DNA from: Microbacteriaceae bacterium
GTDB taxonomy: Bacteria > Actinomycetota > Actinomycetes > Actinomycetales > Microbacteriaceae
Length of the DNA stretch: 8,664 nt
NCBI GenBank assembly: GCA_025463615.1
Contig: JAODAU010000372.1
Coordinates: 1 to 8,664, forward strand
Direction: 5' to 3'
The position numbers and the translations under genes were made by a program. Of this stretch, positions 4,973-8,664 are shown in pieces. Positions within the stretch are counted from its first letter, which is position 1, and each line of letters starts with the position of its first letter. The notes beneath the pieces were generated by a model. It searched no databases. It saw only the letters and a program-made list of their open reading frames with translations, and was not told where the DNA came from.

Positions 4973-5926
4973 ATCAGCACGGTCGAATCGGGTGCGCAGC
5001 CGGCAACGGCGATCCCCGCGGGGTGGTACGCCGACCCGTCCCAGCCCGGGGCGCAGCGCTGGTGGAGCGGCATGGGCTGGACCGAGCACACGCACGTTCC
5101 GGCGCCCGTCGTTCCCGTGCCCGTCGTTCCCGTGCCCGCCGCGCCGCCCGTGCAGCCGTCGATCCCGCAGAACTACGTGCCGTTCCAGTCGACCGTGGTG
5201 CAGCAGCAGGGCACGACGTTCCAACAGGCGGCGCCCGCCGGCCCGATCAGCAACAGGTCCGCGTGGCTGTCGCTCGGGCTGGGGGCCTTCGCGGCGATCT
5301 TCGTCGGCATCTACCTGGAGACGCACCCCAACGGCATCGTGGTGACGAGCGCGGCGGCGACCAGCATCTTCTGGGGCATCCGGGCGATCATCCATCGTCG
5401 GCAGGGCCGGGCGACAGTGCTCTGGGCGCCGATCGTGGGCATCGCGCTCGGCGCGCTCTCGGTGATCTTCATCCTTCTCGCGCTGCTCGGTGCGCTCGTC
5501 TCGACCGCCGGCACGGACTCCGGCGTCGTGCCGCAGTCCCAGTCCTCGGGCGTCGGCACGCAGAGCTTCCCGAACAACCCCGAACTGACCGCGCTGCTCA
5601 GTTCGACGGATGCCGTCGAGCGCGCGCTCCAGTCGCAGCACGCCGTGAGCGGCACGTACCCGGCCAGCGTCAGCCTCTCATCGGGCGCGCTCACGCTCCC
5701 CGACGGCACGGTGCTCGCCACGATCCAGCCGACCTGGGGCTGGCAGTACGTGACGAAGGACAACGGCGCGAGCTACAGCTTCGAACTCGTCGGCACGAAG
5801 GGCGGCAACCGCGCGGGCTACTCGTCGATCGACGACAAGACGCTCTACGACTGCGACTACAAGGACTGCAACGTGAACCCGGACACGCAGCCCGCCCAGA
5901 CCGCGCCCGCCGCCCCGAACGCCTAG
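4973..5926 (+). CDS. DUF2510 membrane protein with extracytoplasmic C-terminal domain; start codon non-canonical or altered
   Basis: In this frame the sequence reads ISTVESG, then a DUF2510 domain (about residues 14-41: IPAGWYADPSQPG...RWWSGMGWTEHT). A Pro/Val/Gln-rich linker (42-95, with a 15-bp tandem repeat) follows, then two or three membrane segments (about 97-114, 119-138, 151-178) and a 140-residue soluble tail. The tail (SSTDAVERALQSQHAVSGTYPASVSL...) loosely resembles the globular part of pseudopilins and has a Cys pair (294, 299) that could form a disulfide if exported. The frame is closed by TGA at 4946-4948, and no ATG, GTG or TTG occurs before ATG 5072, which would cut DUF2510 in half. 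ATC 4973 lies where ISTVESG would normally be MSTVESG, a few bases after a G-rich run. The coordinates assume that start; 5072 is the first ordinary one. Function unknown. Confidence 0.75.
   Translation: MSTVESGAQPATAIPAGWYADPSQPGAQRWWSGMGWTEHTHVPAPVVPVPVVPVPAAPPVQPSIPQNYVPFQSTVVQQQGTTFQQAAPAGPISNRSAWLSLGLGAFAAIFVGIYLETHPNGIVVTSAAATSIFWGIRAIIHRRQGRATVLWAPIVGIALGALSVIFILLALLGALVSTAGTDSGVVPQSQSSGVGTQSFPNNPELTALLSSTDAVERALQSQHAVSGTYPASVSLSSGALTLPDGTVLATIQPTWGWQYVTKDNGASYSFELVGTKGGNRAGYSSIDDKTLYDCDYKDCNVNPDTQPAQTAPAAPNA
5106..5135 (+). repeat. Two tandem copies of a 15-bp unit in the linker
   Basis: The unit CCGTCGTTCCCGTGC occurs twice head to tail (5106-5120, 5121-5135). It encodes repeated Pro-Val-Val-Pro-Val in the linker of the DUF2510 protein. 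In-frame expansion or loss by slippage would change only linker length. Confidence 0.85.
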
Positions 5927-6378
5927 CCCTCGCGCTCGGCCAGTGACTTCAGCGTGGCCAGTGCCTTCGGCCACGCGGCATCCATGTCGGCGGCCCAGTC
6001 GTCGAGGAGCTCGGCGCGCACGGTGAGGGTGGTCGCGCCATCCGACTCCGCGAAGGTGTAGGTCTCGCGCGTGCCGGCGAGCTCCAGTGCGAGGTCGCTG
6101 GTGGTGTCATCCTGCCCGCGCGCGACGAGTCCGCGATACTCGATGCTCACGCGCTCGTAGGGCACGCTCTCGACGATGCGGCCGAGGAGCCCACCCTCGT
6201 CACCGTCCTGGTCGGGGCCGAGGAAGCGGATGTCGCTGCCCAGCTCCCAGCTGCCCACGTAGTGCGACCCCGGCTGGAATTCGCCCGTCCAGGCGCGGTA
6301 CGGCACGTCGTCGAGCATCCTGTGCCAGACGACGCGCGCCGGGGCGAGGATGTCGATGCTGTAGGTCTTCGTCTCCAT
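5923..6378 (-). CDS. SRPBCC / AHSA1-like domain protein
   Basis: This 151-residue protein has the START-like (SRPBCC) layout: an opening strand METKTYSIDILAPARVVWHRMLDD, a helical pair with YRAWTGEFQPGSHYVGSWELGSDIRFLGP (27-55), central strands (GGLLGRIVESVPYERVSIEYRGLV, RETYTFAES, TTLTVRAELL), and a long C-terminal helix (DMDAAWPKALATLKSLAERE). W30, the GSHYVGSW region and the final helix are typical of AHSA1-type members, which bind hydrophobic ligands in a deep pocket. No ligand can be assigned. No clear Shine-Dalgarno precedes the ATG; TATCAT lies 7 nt upstream, so it may have its own leaderless promoter although it starts only 14 bp after the stress-protein gene. Its stop shares CTAG with the stop of the convergent DUF2510 gene, a 4-bp overlap. 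Confidence 0.85.
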   Translation of the reverse strand: METKTYSIDILAPARVVWHRMLDDVPYRAWTGEFQPGSHYVGSWELGSDIRFLGPDQDGDEGGLLGRIVESVPYERVSIEYRGLVARGQDDTTSDLALELAGTRETYTFAESDGATTLTVRAELLDDWAADMDAAWPKALATLKSLAEREG

Positions 6379-6385
6379 GCGCTCG

Positions 6386-6391
6386 ATGATA
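6386..6391 (-). promoter_or_regulatory. Candidate -10 element of the SRPBCC gene
   Basis: TATCAT on the minus strand ends seven nucleotides before the ATG at 6378 and fits TANNNT well. It would give a leaderless or one-base-leader transcript, in addition to any read-through from the gene upstream. It occupies the 14-bp gap between the two genes. Confidence 0.42.
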
Positions 6392-6392
6392 G

Positions 6393-6875
6393 CTAGAGGG
6401 TGGTGGTGCCCGTCTCACCCACATCGGGCGTGGAACCGGAGACCTTCGACTTGACGAAGGCGATCACCGACGCGACGCGGCCGCCGGGGGTGTCCCAGTA
6501 CTGCGCGGTGTCGGGCGAGAAGCGGATGAGGGTGACGTTCGCGTCGTTCTCGCCCTTGGGGAACCACGCCTCGACATAGGGGTTCCAGAGCTCGTGCACC
6601 TTCACGGCGTCGTCGACGGTCTCGGCGGTGCCGGAGAGCGACAGCCACGTGTCGTTCGACGAGAAGCTCACGTTCACCTGCGCGTCGCCGCCGATCTGCT
6701 TCACGTCGTCGGAATCCTTCGCCGCGAAGAACCACAGGTCGCCGTCGAACTCGCGATCCTGCACGGTCATCGGTCGCGACACGAGCTTGCCGGATTCGTC
6801 GACGGTGGTGAACATCGCGAACCGGAACTTCTTGAGCAGCTCGCTCACCTTCGTGCGGTCGTCGTTCTCAGCCAT
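6393..6875 (-). CDS. Pyridoxamine 5'-phosphate oxidase-like protein, general stress protein 26 family
   Basis: This 160-residue split-barrel flavin-fold protein carries KKFRFAMFTTVDESGKLVSRPMTVQDREFDGDLWFFAAKDSDDVKQI (16-61), the typical opening of general stress protein 26 relatives, with SRPM (33-36) and LWFF (47-50). It continues with VNVSFSSNDTWLSLSGTAE (67-85), LWNPYVEAWFPKGENDANVTLIRFSPDTAQYWD (96-128) and a variable tail. Relatives bind FMN or FAD and are induced by stress; the reaction is usually unknown. The start at ATG 6875 is chosen over GTG 6905 because AAGGAGA (minus strand, 6881-6887) lies 5 nt upstream and MAENDD is a normal N-terminus. That ribosome binding site is inside a hairpin. 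It is the first gene of a probable pair with the SRPBCC gene. Confidence 0.9.
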   Translation of the reverse strand: MAENDDRTKVSELLKKFRFAMFTTVDESGKLVSRPMTVQDREFDGDLWFFAAKDSDDVKQIGGDAQVNVSFSSNDTWLSLSGTAETVDDAVKVHELWNPYVEAWFPKGENDANVTLIRFSPDTAQYWDTPGGRVASVIAFVKSKVSGSTPDVGETGTTTL

Positions 6876-6905
6876 GGGGGTCTCCTTCGTTGTGGAGACG
6901 CCCAC
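6873..6905 (-). promoter_or_regulatory. Hairpin masking the ribosome binding site of the stress-protein gene
   Basis: On the minus strand GTCTCC (6894-6899) pairs perfectly with GGAGAC (6880-6885) around the loop ACAACGAA. The second arm contains the GGAGA of the Shine-Dalgarno. After one C-C mismatch, GGG (6901-6903) can pair with CCC (6876-6878), and a U-A pair would reach the start codon. Such a structure could act as a translational switch or RNA thermometer. Existence of the pairing is seen; the function is inference. Confidence 0.5.
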
Positions 6906-6964
6906 GGTCGGCGCGAGGCGGGCGGATGTCTAGCCCCTTGCAGTTCGCGCTCAGGCGGTGTGAC

Positions 6965-7023
6965 TGTTCCGTTCCGGGACAGCGGATCCGCGCGCGCCGG
7001 CCCGCTCGTCCCGAACGGGAACA
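6965..7023 (-). terminator. Large inverted repeat after the YciI-family gene, candidate terminator
   Basis: TGTTCC..GGGAC at 6965-6980 and GTCCC..GGAACA at 7008-7023 are inverted copies matching at 13 of 16 positions (better with one bulge on each side). The 27-nt G/C-rich loop contains the palindrome GCGGATCCGC (6982-6991). The structure starts immediately after the TGA of the YciI gene on the minus strand. No U-tract follows, so termination would be of the tail-less actinobacterial kind. Confidence 0.45.
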
Positions 7024-7024
7024 C

Positions 7025-7375
7025 TCACTGGAACTCGTCGTACTCCAGCACCTCGCGCACCTCGACCGCGCCATACGTCGGCAGGCGGTTGGCCCAGTCG
7101 ACGGCGGCATCCATGTCGTCGCACTGCATCAGGTAGTAGGCGGCGACCTGCGTATCACCGGCAGTGAACGTGCCCGGCGTGGATGCCTCGGCGCGCGCCA
7201 CCCCGGAGAGCTGCGTGCTCACCAGCCGCCCGTCCCCCGGCGCCTGGAACGCGCCGCCGTCGAGGTAGACCCCGGCATCCTTCGCCTCGCGCTCGAACTC
7301 GGCCCAGGCGTCGAAATCCGCCTGGGTGCCGCCGGTCGCCGCGGTGTGGGACCACATGAGCATCAGGTATTTCAT
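7025..7375 (-). CDS. YciI-like (DGPF-domain) family protein
   Basis: This 116-residue protein belongs to the YCII-related fold. It starts MKYLMLMW, with a first helix FDAWAEFEREAKDAGVYLDGGAF, then a strand (GRLVSTQLSG), and the family's second half FTAGDTQVAAYYLMQCDDMDAAVDWANRLPTYGAVEVREV, equivalent to ...KEQLGGYYLIDVDDLDEALEWAARIP..GSVEVRPV. The DGPFxExKE motif that names the family is replaced by PGTFTAGDTQ. Many actinobacterial members sit next to an ECF sigma factor; here none is present. ATG 7375 is preferred to the upstream start at 7405 because MKYLMLM is the conserved N-terminus and TAGCGT lies 7 nt upstream. The function is unknown; the fold is that of small dimeric enzymes or binding proteins. 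Confidence 0.88.
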   Translation of the reverse strand: MKYLMLMWSHTAATGGTQADFDAWAEFEREAKDAGVYLDGGAFQAPGDGRLVSTQLSGVARAEASTPGTFTAGDTQVAAYYLMQCDDMDAAVDWANRLPTYGAVEVREVLEYDEFQ

Positions 7376-7382
7376 GCCGGTG

Positions 7383-7388
7383 ACGCTA
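7383..7388 (-). promoter_or_regulatory. -10 element of the YciI-family gene (leaderless)
   Basis: TAGCGT on the minus strand is followed by CACCGGC and then the ATG at 7375. No Shine-Dalgarno is present. The hexamer and spacing match those of the epoxide hydrolase promoter, supporting leaderless transcription. Confidence 0.5.
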
Positions 7389-7439
7389 CGCCAGCCCTGC
7401 GACATCGCGGCCGTCGTCGCGGCGGGGAAAACGCATCGC

Positions 7440-7496
7440 GGACACCTGCGCGCCTCCCGCCGTCAGCGGATATCACCGCCGCGAGGGAGCGTGTCC
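7440..7496 (-). terminator. Interrupted hairpin downstream of gatB, candidate terminator
   Basis: Three nested inverted segments lie 17 nt after the gatB stop: GGACAC/GTGTCC (7440-7445, 7491-7496), CTCCC/GGGAG (7454-7458, 7485-7489) and GCGG/CCGC (7466-7469, 7476-7479). On the minus strand the structure is followed by GCGATGCGTTTTCC, so a short U-run comes about 9 nt after the stem. The unpaired stretches are uneven, so this is a moderate candidate. Confidence 0.38.
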
Positions 7497-7512
7497 CCCG
7501 CCACGAGATCGG

Positions 7513-8664
7513 TCAGGACTGCGCCCGCTCCAGCACCAGCTCCCGCACCCGCGCCGCGTCCGCCTGGCCCTTCATGGCCTTCATGACCGCGCCGATGACG
7601 GCGCCGGCGGCCTGCACCTTGCCGTCGCGGATCTTCTCGAGCACGTCGGGCTGCGCGGCCAGGGCCTCGTCGATCGCGGCGATCAGGGCGCCGTCATCCG
7701 AGACTACGGCGAGGCCGCGCGAGGCGACGACCTCGGTCGGTGAGCCCTCGCCCGCGATCACGCCCTCGAGCACCTGGCGGGCCAGGCGATCGGTGAGTTC
7801 GCCGCTCTCGATGAGGGCGATGAGCTCGGAGACGTGCAGCGGGCTGATCAGGGTCGAGGCATCCACGGAGGAGGCGTTCGCGATGCGGGCGATCTCGCCC
7901 GTCCACCACTTGCGGGCCTGCGCGGCGGAGGCGCCCGCGGCCGTGGTCTCCTCGATCTCGACGAGGAGGCCCGAGTTGTAGACATCCTGGAACTCCAGGT
8001 CGGTGAAGCCCCACGCCTCCTTGAGGCGGCGGCGGCGCACGGCCGGGGCCTCGGGCAGCGCGGCGCGCAGCTCCTCGATCAGCTCCAGCGACGGCTCCAC
8101 CGGCAGCAGGTCGGGCTCCGGGAAGTAGCGGTAGTCGTCCGCGTCGCTCTTCGGCCGGCCCGCGGATGTCGCGCCCGTGTCCTCATGCCAGTGGCGGGTC
8201 TCCTGCGTGATCGTGCCGCCCGCCTCAAGAATCGCGGCCTGGCGCTGGATCTCATAGCGAACCGCACGCTCCACCGAGCGGAGACTGTTCACGTTCTTCG
8301 TCTCGGTGCGGGTGCCGAGTTTGCCCGATCCGCGCGGCGACAGCGAGATGTTCGCGTCGCAGCGCAGGTTGCCGCGCTCCATCTTCGCGTCGGAGATTCC
8401 GAGCGCGCGCACGATGTCGCGGATGGTCGAGACATACGCCTTGCCGAGTTCGGGGGCATCGCCCTCGGCGCCGGTGATCATGTGCGTCACGATCTCCACC
8501 AGCGGCACGCCGGCCCGGTTGTAGTCGACCAGCGAGTATTCGGCGCCCTGGATGCGGCCGGTGGCGCCCCCGACGTGCGTGAGCTTGCCGGCATCCTCCT
8601 CCATGTGCGCACGCTCGATCGGGATGTCGAAGACGCGACCGTTCTCGAGCTCCACCTGCACCGA
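7513..8664 (-). CDS. gatB: Aspartyl/glutamyl-tRNA(Asn/Gln) amidotransferase subunit B, C-terminal 383 residues
   Basis: The frame is open to the window edge, so the start lies outside; GatB is normally about 480-500 residues, so about 110 N-terminal residues are missing. Recognisable segments are HMEEDAGKLTH, DYNRAGVPLVEIVT, ERGNLRCDANISL, GTRTETKNVNSLRSVERAVRYEIQRQ (split here by length only), GGTITQETRHWHEDTG and DADDYRYFPEPDLLPV, followed by the helical middle and the GatB/YqeY tail domain (WWTGEIARIAN... and AAGAVIGAVMKAMKGQADAARVRELV). GatB is the kinase-like, tRNA-binding subunit of GatCAB, which converts Glu-tRNA(Gln) or Asp-tRNA(Asn) to the amide form in the cytoplasm. gatC and gatA usually lie upstream, which here is beyond position 8664. 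The gene looks intact and is the only clear housekeeping gene in the window. Confidence 0.97.
   Translation of the reverse strand, partial: SVQVELENGRVFDIPIERAHMEEDAGKLTHVGGATGRIQGAEYSLVDYNRAGVPLVEIVTHMITGAEGDAPELGKAYVSTIRDIVRALGISDAKMERGNLRCDANISLSPRGSGKLGTRTETKNVNSLRSVERAVRYEIQRQAAILEAGGTITQETRHWHEDTGATSAGRPKSDADDYRYFPEPDLLPVEPSLELIEELRAALPEAPAVRRRRLKEAWGFTDLEFQDVYNSGLLVEIEETTAAGASAAQARKWWTGEIARIANASSVDASTLISPLHVSELIALIESGELTDRLARQVLEGVIAGEGSPTEVVASRGLAVVSDDGALIAAIDEALAAQPDVLEKIRDGKVQAAGAVIGAVMKAMKGQADAARVRELVLERAQS

Noticed and set aside
5106..5135. Possible CRISPR-like repeat
   Set aside because: Only two abutting 15-bp copies without spacers, inside a coding linker.
4945..5946. Frame 1 from GTG 4945 as the true product
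   Set aside because: Only the first codons look sensible; after the G-run it becomes Arg/Ala-rich, while DUF2510 is clear in frame 2.
6890..7981. 363-codon open frame on the + strand
   Set aside because: It runs antisense to the YciI and gatB genes and across the intergenic hairpins; composition is low-complexity Arg/Ala.
1..8664. tRNA, rRNA, CRISPR, transposase or integrase genes
   Set aside because: No cloverleaf, rRNA motif, repeat-spacer array or transposase/integrase motif was seen on either strand by eye.

Overview
The window looks like chromosomal DNA of a high-GC actinobacterium, most likely a Microbacteriaceae-type organism. The basis is a G/C-rich third codon position, frequent GGATGCC/GGCATCC words, a DUF2510 membrane protein, an MmyB-type regulator paired with a short-chain dehydrogenase, and several genes that appear to be leaderless. 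The genus is an inference.

Layout, left to right. (1) Positions 1-541 (+): the C-terminal part of a VOC/PhnB-like protein, overlapping a small alpha+beta-barrel-type protein. (2) 582-2172: a divergon of an SDR oxidoreductase (-) and an XRE/MmyB-type regulator (+). Their 85-bp intergenic region is close to mirror-symmetric and includes both start codons. (3) 2149-2667: a short, lower-GC insert carrying one small hypothetical gene (-), bounded by a 29-bp direct repeat that duplicates the 3' end of the regulator gene. (4) 2699-3787 (+): a ChaA/CAX-type Ca2+/H+ antiporter, overlapping tail to tail with (5) 3777-4865 (-), a microsomal-type epoxide hydrolase. (6) About 4973-5926 (+): a DUF2510 membrane protein whose 5' end has no ordinary start codon in frame, divergent from the hydrolase across a strong palindrome. 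(7) 5923-6875 (-): an SRPBCC/AHSA1 protein downstream of a general-stress-protein-26-like flavin-fold protein. (8) 7025-7375 (-): a YciI/DGPF-family protein. (9) 7513-8664 (-): gatB, whose N-terminus lies beyond the window edge.

Most of the window is small accessory and stress or detoxification-type genes (SDR, epoxide hydrolase, stress flavoprotein, SRPBCC, VOC, YciI) next to one housekeeping gene, gatB. No classical known system (CRISPR, restriction-modification, prophage, biosynthetic cluster) is present. The best leads are regulatory and structural: the symmetric SDR/MmyB divergon, the 490-bp insert with duplicated gene end, the missing start codon of the DUF2510 gene, a hairpin that would mask the ribosome binding site of the stress-protein gene, and repeated TAGCGT -10-like hexamers placed for leaderless transcription. 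All promoter, operator and hairpin calls are by eye.
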